From an uncultured Pelagibacteraceae bacterium (lineage in GTDB: Bacteria; Pseudomonadota; Alphaproteobacteria; Pelagibacterales; Pelagibacteraceae): a stretch of DNA of 36,526 nucleotides. The position numbers and the translations under genes are program-made. Every line of letters starts with the position of its first letter. Position 1 is the first letter of the stretch. Where the stretch lies: positions 1 through 36,526 of the forward strand of contig CACDIC010000012.1 of the NCBI GenBank assembly GCA_902552805.1. Reading direction: 5' to 3'. Positions 17,380 to 25,957 of the stretch are shown here, in pieces. The notes below the pieces were generated by a model, which ran no database searches, was not told the DNA's origin, and worked only from the letters and a program-made list of their open reading frames with translations.

Positions 17380-18384
17380 ATGAAAAAGTTATATTTAATA
17401 AGTAATGATAAAATATTGTTCGCAAAAAGATACTACACTTCAAACAATGATTTGAATAATATTATATCATGTCTAAATGGTGATTATAAGATTCATTTAA
17501 TAAGTAGAAAAAGTAAAAATAAATATGATTATTTAATTACTGAAAAATTTAAACTTACTAATACTAAAGATATTGATGAAGATATAATAAACGTTTTAAT
17601 GATTTCTATAACTCCATTCAATTTATTAACTTTGATAAAATTAATTTTTTTAGGAAAAAAAATTAGAGGCTTTGTTTATCTAAGAAGTGATGGATTTCTA
17701 GAATATAAAATAAGATATGGAATATTAGGTTATTACAGTTATTATTTTATGTTTTTTATAATAAAAAAATTTCTAAAAATTCTATCTTGTTCAAAAAATT
17801 TTACGCATGTAAAACCTAAAAAAATTCTTCATCCGTCAGAGTTAACTACAAATTGGTTAAAAAAAAAAGTTGATAAAAAAAATTTCAAAACAGATTTTTT
17901 ATATGTAGGTAGATTTAAAAAAGAAAAAGGCTCAATTTATTTAGTAAATATGTTTAAGGAATATTTGAAAAATTTTCATTTAACGATTGCTGGAACTAGA
18001 AGAAAATTCATTAATAAAAAATATTATAATAAAAATATAAAATTTGTTAACCCAATCATAAATACAAGAAAGATGATTAATCTATATGATTCCACCAAAA
18101 TATTTATTTTACCTTCTTATACGGAAGGATTTCCAAAAGTTATCTCAGAGTCATTAGCTAGATTAAAACCAGTGATTATTTTTGAAGAAATTAAGCACGT
18201 ATCAAATAATAGATATGGAATTTTTGTTTGTAAAAGAAATGATAAATATTTATTAAAAATAATTGATTATATTTTTAGAAATTATAAAAATATCCAAAAA
18301 AAAATTATTAAAAATAATATCTATACTAAAAATAATTTTAAAAAAGAATTATTAAGATCAATTAAAAATGAATTCAGAAACTAG
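17380..18384 (+). CDS. Glycosyltransferase, GT-B fold (family 4-like)
   Basis: A 334-residue protein. Its C-terminal half is a recognisable GT1/GT4 domain: 'FLYVGRFKKEKG' (~183-194) and 'ILPSYTEGFPKVISES' (~244-259), with the two glutamates of the E-x7-E motif that contact the donor sugar nucleotide. The N-terminal acceptor domain is short and poorly conserved. It would add one sugar to the growing lipid-linked chain at the cytoplasmic face. Its last 17 bases overlap the start of the O-antigen ligase-like gene. Confidence 0.8.
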   Translation: MKKLYLISNDKILFAKRYYTSNNDLNNIISCLNGDYKIHLISRKSKNKYDYLITEKFKLTNTKDIDEDIINVLMISITPFNLLTLIKLIFLGKKIRGFVYLRSDGFLEYKIRYGILGYYSYYFMFFIIKKFLKILSCSKNFTHVKPKKILHPSELTTNWLKKKVDKKNFKTDFLYVGRFKKEKGSIYLVNMFKEYLKNFHLTIAGTRRKFINKKYYNKNIKFVNPIINTRKMINLYDSTKIFILPSYTEGFPKVISESLARLKPVIIFEEIKHVSNNRYGIFVCKRNDKYLLKIIDYIFRNYKNIQKKIIKNNIYTKNNFKKELLRSIKNEFRN

Positions 18385-19675
18385 ATTATCCAAATTATTT
18401 TTCGGATACGGAATAGCCCTATTTCCCATTTTATTATTTTTGGGACCACTTGTTGCAGAACTATTTTTAATCTCTATAATTTTTTACTCAATTTTTTTTA
18501 TTATAAAAGAAAATAAATTTCAATTTTACAAGAATAGATATTTTATTTTTTTTGGAATTTTTTATTTATCAATATTATTTTCAACAATTTTAAATTTTTA
18601 TAATTTTGATAATTCAATAGGAGGTATACTTTATTTTAGGATACTGTTATTTTCATTTTCAATTTGGTTTATCTTAGATAAATTTTTATGTTTTGATAAA
18701 AAAATTATTTTTTTTTATTTTTTATTTTTTTTATTAATAATCACCGATTCATTAATTCAATATTATTTTGGAAAGAATTTATTAGGCTATGAAATTAAAA
18801 ATCATAGAATTTCAAGTTTTTTTGGCGATGAATTAATTTTAGGCGGGTTTGTTTTAAGAACATTACCTATTTTCTTAATTTATTTAGTTATGAGCGAAAT
18901 CTTGATTTTAAAAAAAAACAATTTTCTAATTGTAATTTTAATTTCATTATCTTGTTTTGTTGTCTATTTGTCTGGTGAAAGAACTTCTTTTGGTTTGTTA
19001 ATTTTATTCTTTTTTTCATTATTTTTTATTTCAAAACACTTAAGAAAATTTATTATTTACATAATGATAGCTTTCGTATCTTTTTCATTAATTTTACCAA
19101 ATTTAAGAAATTCTGAAGAGCCTAATCCAGCTACAAGAATGTTTCAAAAATCATACAATCAGGTTCTTGGAATAGGGGAGGAGCGTTATGAAAAACATAA
19201 AAAAAAATTATTGAGTAAAGTATATATTTTTTCTCATGATCACCATGGTCATTATGTGCTCTCTTATAGAATTTTTAAAGATCACATGATATTTGGAACT
19301 GGTGTAAAAGGTTTTAGGTATTTATGTAGAAATAAAATTTATATTCTTGAAAATAATGATGGATGTTCAACACATCCTCATAACACATATGTGCAAATTT
19401 TAGTTTCAAACGGTATTGTTGGATTTTCACTATTAATTTTTGCATTCTTTTTTATTGTTAAAGAAATATTTATTTGTAGAAAAAAATTAAATTCTAGTGA
19501 AGAATATAATAAGTTTGAAATTTCAAAAGCTGTTGCTATTTCTGCTATTTTCGTAAATATATGGCCATTAATACCTAGTGGCAATTTTTTTAATAATTGG
19601 TTATCAATGTTTTATTTTTATCCAATTGGCTTTTATTTATATTTTAAATTCAAAAATGAAAAAAAAATAAATTAG
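18368..19675 (+). CDS. O-antigen ligase/polymerase-like membrane protein (Wzy_C family)
   Basis: A 435-residue polytopic protein with about ten to twelve predicted membrane helices by hydrophobicity. A large loop between helices carries the family motif: 'FGTGVKGFRYLC' followed by 'THPHNTYVQILVSNGIVGF'. This is the R/H-containing periplasmic loop of WaaL ligases and Wzy polymerases. It either polymerises repeat units or joins the chain to lipid A core; the two families cannot be separated by eye. It overlaps the glycosyltransferase gene upstream and is followed by a 113-base spacer before the WecA-like gene. Confidence 0.8.
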   Translation: MNSETRLSKLFFGYGIALFPILLFLGPLVAELFLISIIFYSIFFIIKENKFQFYKNRYFIFFGIFYLSILFSTILNFYNFDNSIGGILYFRILLFSFSIWFILDKFLCFDKKIIFFYFLFFLLIITDSLIQYYFGKNLLGYEIKNHRISSFFGDELILGGFVLRTLPIFLIYLVMSEILILKKNNFLIVILISLSCFVVYLSGERTSFGLLILFFFSLFFISKHLRKFIIYIMIAFVSFSLILPNLRNSEEPNPATRMFQKSYNQVLGIGEERYEKHKKKLLSKVYIFSHDHHGHYVLSYRIFKDHMIFGTGVKGFRYLCRNKIYILENNDGCSTHPHNTYVQILVSNGIVGFSLLIFAFFFIVKEIFICRKKLNSSEEYNKFEISKAVAISAIFVNIWPLIPSGNFFNNWLSMFYFYPIGFYLYFKFKNEKKIN

Positions 19676-19788
19676 CACAATCAGGATTATTTTAATGGTT
19701 AACGCGTAAACTTAAATTCTTTGACAACTGTAAAACAAAAATAATTTATCCTTTTATTTATAATTAAATTTCTGTTAAATAAAAAAAA

Positions 19789-20790
19789 ATGGAATTCTTA
19801 TTAATATCATTATCTATAATCATATTTAATCTTTTAATTTTTTTTAAATTTGAAAATATTTCAAAAAATTTTATTTTTTTTGATAAACCAGATAATAAAT
19901 TAAAAAAACATAAAAATCCTGTATCTTTAATTGGTGGTTTAATTATTCTTTTAAATCTATATCTAGTAATTTTTTTTCTTAAAATATTAGCTTTAGATAA
20001 TATTATATTTGAAGGTAACTTTTCTTATATAATTTTAATTCTTGGAACACTTTTCTTCATCATTGGTTTTATTGATGATTTAAAAAATCTTTCACCTAAT
20101 ATAAAATTAATTTCGATTATTATATCAATTTTTTTAATTACTGTTTTTTTTCCAGAAATAAAATTAGAGCACATTAAAGTAACTTTTTTGAAATATAATT
20201 ATTCCTTTGAGGGTTTTTCATTAATATTTATAATTTTATCATTTGCTTTATTAGCTAACGCTATCAATATGTTTGATGGTATTAATTTACAATTAATTCT
20301 TTTCACATTATTCATTTTTTTGATTTTTATTTTGAAGGGTTTTTTACCATTATTTTTTATTTTGATCTCAATATGTTTTATTTTTTTAGGTTTGCTAAAT
20401 TATAAAAACAAAGTTTTTATTGGAGACGGTGGTTGTTACTTAATAAGTGCTATTATTGGTTGTTCTTTTATTTATCAATACAAAAGTTTTGATAATTTTT
20501 TATATGGTGATCAAATTTTCCTTATATTACTAATTCCCTCATTAGATATGTTGAGATTATTCGTAGTTAGAATCATTAAAGGAAAACATCCATTTAAGGG
20601 AGATCTGAAACATATACACCATATGGTAGATGGTTTTGTAAAAAATAAAAATATTACGGTTTTATTCACAATTGGTTTATGTATATTTCCATCAATACTA
20701 ATGCTGACTGGCTTAGAAACTTACTTTATTTTATTTTTAAATCTTATCATTTATCTGAGTTTAATTTTATTTTTGGAGTATGTAAAATAA
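19789..20790 (+). CDS. WecA-type undecaprenyl-phosphate HexNAc-1-phosphate transferase (GT4/MraY family)
   Basis: A 333-residue integral membrane enzyme. It contains the cytoplasmic signatures of the polyprenyl-phosphate N-acetylhexosamine-1-phosphate transferases: 'GFIDDLKNLSPNIKL' (the Asp-Asp pair), 'NAINMFDGIN' (~157-166), 'VFIGDGGCYLIS' and 'HPFKGDLKHIHH' (~266-277). It transfers a sugar-1-phosphate from UDP-HexNAc to undecaprenyl phosphate, the first membrane step of O-antigen or exopolysaccharide assembly. No WbaP/PglC-type initiator is seen in the window, so this is the only initiating transferase here. It is preceded by 113 bases without a gene and followed after 2 bases by galE. Confidence 0.87.
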   Translation: MEFLLISLSIIIFNLLIFFKFENISKNFIFFDKPDNKLKKHKNPVSLIGGLIILLNLYLVIFFLKILALDNIIFEGNFSYIILILGTLFFIIGFIDDLKNLSPNIKLISIIISIFLITVFFPEIKLEHIKVTFLKYNYSFEGFSLIFIILSFALLANAINMFDGINLQLILFTLFIFLIFILKGFLPLFFILISICFIFLGLLNYKNKVFIGDGGCYLISAIIGCSFIYQYKSFDNFLYGDQIFLILLIPSLDMLRLFVVRIIKGKHPFKGDLKHIHHMVDGFVKNKNITVLFTIGLCIFPSILMLTGLETYFILFLNLIIYLSLILFLEYVK

Positions 20791-20792
20791 TT

Positions 20793-21761
20793 ATGAGAGC
20801 ATTAATAACTGGTGGAGCTGGTTATATAGGAAGCACAGTATCCAATCTTTTGTTAGACAACGGTCATCAAGTTTATATCATTGATAATTTATCAACTGGA
20901 TTAAAGAAAAACATACCATCAAAAGCAACTTTTTATAAAACAGATATAGGTGATAAAAAAAAAATTAAAGAAATTTTAACCAAAAAAAATATAGACATTG
21001 TTTTTCATTTTGCTGCTTTTATAGATAATGCAGAGTCTTTAAGATATCCAAGAAAATATTTTAGAAATAATTTTAAGAAAGGAAAAATTTTTTTTGAAAC
21101 TTGTATAGAAAATAAATTAAAAAAATTTATTTATTCTTCAACAGCAGCTGTGTATGCAAATAGTGAAAAAAAAATTAGTGAAAAGGGTCTTTTGAAACCT
21201 GTTTCTCCTTACTCAGCATCAAAACTTAAATTAGAAAAATTTTTAAATAAAAAAAAGAATAAATTAGATTGTGTAATATTAAGATATTTTAATGTTGCAG
21301 GTGTGGAAAAAAAACTTAGGTGTGGCTTTAATATAAGAAAAGGAAAAAACTTAATATTGAAACTATGTTCAGCGTCAGTAAAAAAAAAAACTTTTGTAAT
21401 AAATGGCCAAAATTACAACACACGCGATGGAACAACTATTAGAGATTATATACATGTAGAGGATTTAGCTAAAATTCATATATTAACTGCAAATTTATTA
21501 ATGAAAAAGAAAATATTTCAAACTTTTAATTGTGGTTATGGATATGGTTACTCCATTAAACAAATTTTAGAAAAATTTACTTTTTATTCAAAAAATAGAA
21601 TTAAATTTAAAGTGGGTAAAAGAAGGCCAAAAGATATAGTCATATCGATAGCAAACTCAAATAAATTAAAAAAATTTCTAAGGTTGCAATTTAAACATAA
21701 CAACTTATCACATGTGGTAAAATCTTCCTTGAAGTGGTACAAAAAAATGTCAAATTGTTAA
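20793..21761 (+). CDS. galE: UDP-glucose 4-epimerase-like SDR
   Basis: A 322-residue protein. I place the start at the ATG at 20793, directly before 'ALITGGAGYIG' (3-13); a longer frame from 20679 would run through the end of the WecA-like gene. 'DNLSTG', 'YSSTAAVYA' and 'SPYSASK' (catalytic Tyr and Lys) are present, and 'DGTTIRDYIHVEDLA' is the GalE signature. It interconverts UDP-glucose and UDP-galactose or the N-acetyl forms. It is slightly shorter than the usual ~338. The next gene either overlaps it (GTG start) or begins 5 bases later (ATG start). Confidence 0.83.
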   Translation: MRALITGGAGYIGSTVSNLLLDNGHQVYIIDNLSTGLKKNIPSKATFYKTDIGDKKKIKEILTKKNIDIVFHFAAFIDNAESLRYPRKYFRNNFKKGKIFFETCIENKLKKFIYSSTAAVYANSEKKISEKGLLKPVSPYSASKLKLEKFLNKKKNKLDCVILRYFNVAGVEKKLRCGFNIRKGKNLILKLCSASVKKKTFVINGQNYNTRDGTTIRDYIHVEDLAKIHILTANLLMKKKIFQTFNCGYGYGYSIKQILEKFTFYSKNRIKFKVGKRRPKDIVISIANSNKLKKFLRLQFKHNNLSHVVKSSLKWYKKMSNC

Positions 21762-21766
21762 TCTCG

Positions 21767-23146
21767 ATGATTAAATTTAATAAAAAAAAAAAAGTTATTT
21801 TATTTATAATTTTCATTTTATTAATAGGGTTTATTTACACTTTTTCAATAGTAAGTGAAATTGTAAGACATGGTTATGATAAACAAAATAAAGTTATTTT
21901 ATTTGTTAAATCAGTTGTTTCCCCACACTATATAAAAAAAATAAGAGATAATTTATTTATTGTTTCTAATTTAAAATCGAGAAATGAGTTTCTAGAGCTT
22001 CAAGTAAAAAAGTATGAACAAGGAAATGAGGGTAAAAAATTTGATACTAAAATTATTAAGTTTAATGAACAAGAATATAAATCTGATTTCTTTTTTTTAC
22101 CATTCAAAAGATTAGATACAAACATGGGCTGGAATGCAGAAGAAAATTCCTTGAGAGCACATTATTTAGAAATTTATGATGGAAATGTTTTTGCAATATC
22201 TGGAGAGGGAAGAACAATTTATTTTGATAAAAAGAATCTTTTAACCAATAGTTTACAATTTGAAGATTTGCCGAATAATATTGACGAAATTTTAAAAGAA
22301 AACAATTACAAACTTATTGGTATAAGAGATTTATATTTTTATCAAAATCAAGCTTTTATCTCTATGATGATAAAGGATAAAACTGGAATTACTATTAATG
22401 TATATAAAGCTAATTTAAATTTTGAAAAAATAAATTTTGAGCTTTTATTTGAAACAAAAGAATTTTGGAAAAAATATAACGTTTTTTCTGGGGGGAGATT
22501 AGAAAAATTTAAAGATGATAAAATCTTATTTTCTATAGGTTTTGCTAAAGATTATAAAGCACCACAAGATAAGCAATCTTTACTTGGTAAAATTATTGCA
22601 ATAGACTTAAATTCCAATGGGTACGAAATGATGTCATTAGGGCACAGAAACCCCCAAGGACTATATTATCATAAAGATAAAAATATTATTATAAATACTG
22701 AGCATGGCCCAAAAGGTGGCGATGAAATAAATTTTAATTTTTTAGATTTAAATAATGAAAAAAATTTTGGTTGGGCGAGAGTGTCATATGGAAATGCTTA
22801 CCCAAATCAAGAAAAATTATTTGAACCCGATACATTTAAAAAAAGCCACACTGAGCTTGGTTTTATCGAACCTTTCAAATATTATGATCCTTCAATAGGA
22901 ATAAGTGAAATTTTATATTTTCCAAAAAATTCTTTTTGCAAATTTAATTGTCTTTGGCATTCATCCTTAAGAGCAAATTCTTTATATATTTTAAATATAG
23001 ATAATGATTTTACAAAATTAGATTCAATCGAAAGAATTTTTCTAGAAGGAAATAGAATTAGAGATATTGATTTTGATCAGGATTTGGATTTGATTATTCT
23101 TTTAAGCGAAAATATTCCTTCATTAATTACTTTGAAATTAAAATAA
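21767..23146 (+). CDS. Membrane-anchored PQQ-dependent sugar dehydrogenase-like beta-propeller
   Basis: I choose the ATG at 21767 (459 residues) rather than a GTG at 21734 that would overlap galE. An N-terminal signal anchor (~residues 10-30, after a lysine cluster) is followed by a periplasmic domain. That domain contains the soluble glucose dehydrogenase/Hip-family block 'GHRNPQGL' (~292-299, with the catalytic His) and 'TEHGPKGGDEIN', both characteristic of the GSDH six-bladed propeller that binds PQQ and calcium. It would oxidise a sugar or act as a non-catalytic glycan-binding propeller in the periplasm. Its place inside a polysaccharide island is unusual. A run of 12 A residues (21782-21793) lies in the first codons. 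The gene ends one base from a convergent GT2 gene. Confidence 0.75.
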   Translation: MIKFNKKKKVILFIIFILLIGFIYTFSIVSEIVRHGYDKQNKVILFVKSVVSPHYIKKIRDNLFIVSNLKSRNEFLELQVKKYEQGNEGKKFDTKIIKFNEQEYKSDFFFLPFKRLDTNMGWNAEENSLRAHYLEIYDGNVFAISGEGRTIYFDKKNLLTNSLQFEDLPNNIDEILKENNYKLIGIRDLYFYQNQAFISMMIKDKTGITINVYKANLNFEKINFELLFETKEFWKKYNVFSGGRLEKFKDDKILFSIGFAKDYKAPQDKQSLLGKIIAIDLNSNGYEMMSLGHRNPQGLYYHKDKNIIINTEHGPKGGDEINFNFLDLNNEKNFGWARVSYGNAYPNQEKLFEPDTFKKSHTELGFIEPFKYYDPSIGISEILYFPKNSFCKFNCLWHSSLRANSLYILNIDNDFTKLDSIERIFLEGNRIRDIDFDQDLDLIILLSENIPSLITLKLK

Positions 23147-23147
23147 A

Positions 23148-23912
23148 TTAAAAAAATTGTTTAATCTTAGATAGGTTCTTAATTAAGATAGCCTTTAAAG
23201 CATCGAGCTTAAACCTCTTCATAATCTTAAAATCTTCCATCATTTTTATTGAAATATTTTTGAGGCTCTTATTACTCATTCCCCCAATTCTCATTTTTAT
23301 CGTAAATTTATTTAAAAAAAAAATCTTTAAATTATTCTCTCTAATTAATCTAATCATAAAATCATAGTCTGATGATATCTTGAAATTTTCATTGTAGTAC
23401 CCAATCCTGTCTAATAATTTTTTTTTAAAAAATAATGATGTATGAGGAGGCATCCAGCCGTTATTTACTTTTTTATTTAAATTTTTATTAGATTGTAATC
23501 CTTCATTTAGATCTGAAACCCATTTTCTTATAATTTTATTGGGATTATTTTTTTGTGTGTAATAAATATTAGAGAATAAAACATCTATATTTTCATCTAA
23601 AAATTTTTTTACAATAGTTGATATGACCTCTTTATCTATAAACTCATCATCAGCATGTAAAACCCCAATTATTTCTCCATTCGATAATTTCATACCCTCA
23701 TTTAGCGCACCATAAACACCAAGACTTTTTTGCTGATATATTTCTAAATTCTTAATTCCAAAATTTTTTATAATAGAAATTGTTCTATCTTTTGAGTTTT
23801 TGTCTATAATTATATGTTCTATTTCATCATAGGTTTGTGAGAAAATTGAATTACAACAATTTTTAATTGTTGTTTCACTATTATTTGTACATGTTATAAG
23901 ACTTACTTGCAT
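23148..23912 (-). CDS. Glycosyltransferase family 2 (WcaA-like), opposite strand
   Basis: 254 residues from an ATG at 23912. The frame is open to 23960, but the GT-A core begins with 'MQVSLITCTNNSE', so the downstream ATG is preferred. Motifs are 'HIIIDKNSKDRT', 'GVYGALNEGM', 'GVLHADDEF' (metal-binding aspartates) and 'ISSDYDFMIRL'. This pattern is common in colanic-acid-type transferases. It is the only island gene on the minus strand. It converges with the PQQ-like gene (1 base apart) and diverges from gmd with a 48-base shared upstream region. Confidence 0.82.
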   Translation of the reverse strand: MQVSLITCTNNSETTIKNCCNSIFSQTYDEIEHIIIDKNSKDRTISIIKNFGIKNLEIYQQKSLGVYGALNEGMKLSNGEIIGVLHADDEFIDKEVISTIVKKFLDENIDVLFSNIYYTQKNNPNKIIRKWVSDLNEGLQSNKNLNKKVNNGWMPPHTSLFFKKKLLDRIGYYNENFKISSDYDFMIRLIRENNLKIFFLNKFTIKMRIGGMSNKSLKNISIKMMEDFKIMKRFKLDALKAILIKNLSKIKQFF

Positions 23913-23960
23913 TAAACGAATAAAATGAATACAGAATATATATTTTAATAAATAATCCAA

Positions 23961-24998
23961 ATGAAAAAAAAAATTGCTTTAATATTTGGAGTTACAGGAC
24001 AAGATGGTGCTTATTTATCTAAACTTTTGTTAAAAAAGAAATATAAAGTCTATGGGGTAAAAAGACGTTCATCAATAATAAATACTCAGAGAATTGATGA
24101 TATTTATAAAGATATAAATTCAAGATCAGATTTTGTTCTTTTTTATGGTGATTTAACTGACTCTTCTTCAATTTATAATTTAATTAAAAAAACAAAACCT
24201 AATGAAATTTACAATCTTGCTGCACAATCACATGTACAGGTTTCGTTTGAAGTGCCAGAGTATTCTGCAGAAGTAAATAGTCTTGGAACTTTAAGAATTT
24301 TAGAAGCAATTAAAAATTTAAGATTAGAAAAGAAAGTAAAATTTTATCAAGCTGGAACATCAGAAATGTTTGGACGAACAAAAGAAAAATTTCAAAATGA
24401 AAAAACCCCATTTTATCCAGCAAGTCCTTATGGTGTTTCAAAATGTTTTGCACACTGGATTACAATAAATTATAGAGAAGCATATAGAATATTTGCCTGT
24501 AATGGAATTTTATTTAATCACGAGAGCCCAGTAAGAGGCGAAACTTTTGTCACAAAAAAAATTATTCAAGGTTTAATTAAGATCAAAAATGGTTATCAAA
24601 AGAAATTATTTTTAGGAAATCTTTATTCAAAAAGAGATTGGGGTCATGCCAAAGACTATGTTGAAGCAATGTGGAAAATGTTACAACAATCAAAACCAAA
24701 CGACTATGTAATAGGGACAGGTAAAACTTTTACAATTAAAGATTTTGTTAATAGAGCCGCTAAAAAAATTGGTTTTAAGATTAAGTGGATTGGAAAAGGT
24801 ATTAATGAAAAAGCAATTGATATTAAAAATGGTAGGGTTTTGATAGAGTGCAAAAAAAGATACTTTAGACCAGTAGAGGTTGATTATTTGAAAGGTGATG
24901 CGAAGAAAGCAAAAAAAATACTCAAATGGTCACCAAAAATTTCTATAGATGTTTTAATTGATGAAATGATAGAGCATGAACAAGAAAATTTATCATGA
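23961..24998 (+). CDS. gmd: GDP-mannose 4,6-dehydratase
   Basis: 345 residues. The N-terminus 'FGVTGQDGAYL' (9-19), 'GVKRRSS' (32-38, NADP and dimer contact), 'AGTSEMFG' (131-138) and 'YGVSK' (Tyr157, Lys161) are diagnostic of Gmd. 'FNHESPVRGETFVTKKI' is the family's substrate block. It converts GDP-mannose to GDP-4-keto-6-deoxymannose, the precursor of GDP-L-fucose. The next gene overlaps it by four bases (ATGA), so the two enzymes of the pathway are translationally coupled. Confidence 0.95.
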   Translation: MKKKIALIFGVTGQDGAYLSKLLLKKKYKVYGVKRRSSIINTQRIDDIYKDINSRSDFVLFYGDLTDSSSIYNLIKKTKPNEIYNLAAQSHVQVSFEVPEYSAEVNSLGTLRILEAIKNLRLEKKVKFYQAGTSEMFGRTKEKFQNEKTPFYPASPYGVSKCFAHWITINYREAYRIFACNGILFNHESPVRGETFVTKKIIQGLIKIKNGYQKKLFLGNLYSKRDWGHAKDYVEAMWKMLQQSKPNDYVIGTGKTFTIKDFVNRAAKKIGFKIKWIGKGINEKAIDIKNGRVLIECKKRYFRPVEVDYLKGDAKKAKKILKWSPKISIDVLIDEMIEHEQENLS

Positions 24999-25930
24999 TA
25001 AATATTTATAGCAAGATATTCATAGCAGGTCACAAGGGTATGCTTGGCTCGTCCATATTAAGAATCTTAAAAAAAAGAGGATATAAAAATTTAATTACAA
25101 TTGAAAAAAAAAAACTTGATTTAAGAAAACAATTATTGGTGAAAAAGTTTTTTAAAAAAAATAAACCAAATGCGGTAATTATTGCAGCAGCAAAGGTTGG
25201 AGGCATTAAGGCTAATATGGATTACCCAGCTGACTTTATCTACGATAACTTACAAATACAAACAAATTTGATTTCAGCGAGTTATGAATATAAAGTAAAA
25301 AAGCTTATTCTCTTTGGATCTAGTTGCATTTACCCAAAAAACATTAGCAAACCAATAAAGGAAAATCAAATGATGACAGGCTCTTTAGAGGAAACTAATG
25401 AAAGCTATTCAATAGCAAAAATAGCCGGAATCAAAATGATTGAAGCATTTAATAAACAATATAAAAAAAAATATATTTGTTTAATGCCATGTAATTTATT
25501 TGGCCCAAATGATAATTATGACACAAAAAATTCACATTTTCTCCCAGCATTTATTAAAAAGATATATTTAGCAAGCAAAAAAAAAAATAATAAAATAGTA
25601 AAATTATGGGGAACAGGAAAACCTTTAAGAGAAGTTTTGTATGTAGATGAAGTAGGAGATGCTTGTGAATATTTTTTAAAAAAAAAAACTGATTCACATT
25701 TAATTAATATTGGTTCATCCACAGAAAAGACAATTAAAGAATATGCTAAAAAAGTTAGAAGTAAAATTGACAAAAGTGTTATTATAAAATTCGATAATGA
25801 TAAAAAATTAGATGGAGTAAAAAGAAAAAAGCTTGATACTAATTTAGCCAGAAAATATGGCTGGAAAAATAAAATGAATTTTGATGAAACTTTAGAGATG
25901 ACAATCAAAAATTTTAAAAAATACTATTAA
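24995..25930 (+). CDS. fcl: GDP-L-fucose synthase (GDP-4-keto-6-deoxymannose 3,5-epimerase/4-reductase)
   Basis: 311 residues, the usual family length. 'IAGHKGMLGSS' (10-20) is the NADP motif, 'FGSSCIYP' (107-114) has the catalytic Ser and Cys, and 'SYSIAK' gives Tyr138 and Lys142. 'MPCNLFGPNDNYD' completes the family pattern. It performs the second and third steps from the Gmd product to GDP-L-fucose, so L-fucose (or a derivative) is a predicted component of the surface glycan. The start overlaps the gmd stop. Confidence 0.94.
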   Translation: MINIYSKIFIAGHKGMLGSSILRILKKRGYKNLITIEKKKLDLRKQLLVKKFFKKNKPNAVIIAAAKVGGIKANMDYPADFIYDNLQIQTNLISASYEYKVKKLILFGSSCIYPKNISKPIKENQMMTGSLEETNESYSIAKIAGIKMIEAFNKQYKKKYICLMPCNLFGPNDNYDTKNSHFLPAFIKKIYLASKKKNNKIVKLWGTGKPLREVLYVDEVGDACEYFLKKKTDSHLINIGSSTEKTIKEYAKKVRSKIDKSVIIKFDNDKKLDGVKRKKLDTNLARKYGWKNKMNFDETLEMTIKNFKKYY

Positions 25931-25957
25931 TTTGGTAGAAATTAAATTTTGGATCAA

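Noticed and set aside
19721-19764. TTGACA and a TATAAT in the spacer before the WecA-like gene
   Set aside because: The two hexamers are 32 bases apart, far from the 16-18 needed, and each alone lacks a partner.
20679-20792. Upstream extension of the galE frame
   Set aside because: It lies wholly within the end of the WecA-like gene, and the Rossmann motif begins right after the ATG at 20793.
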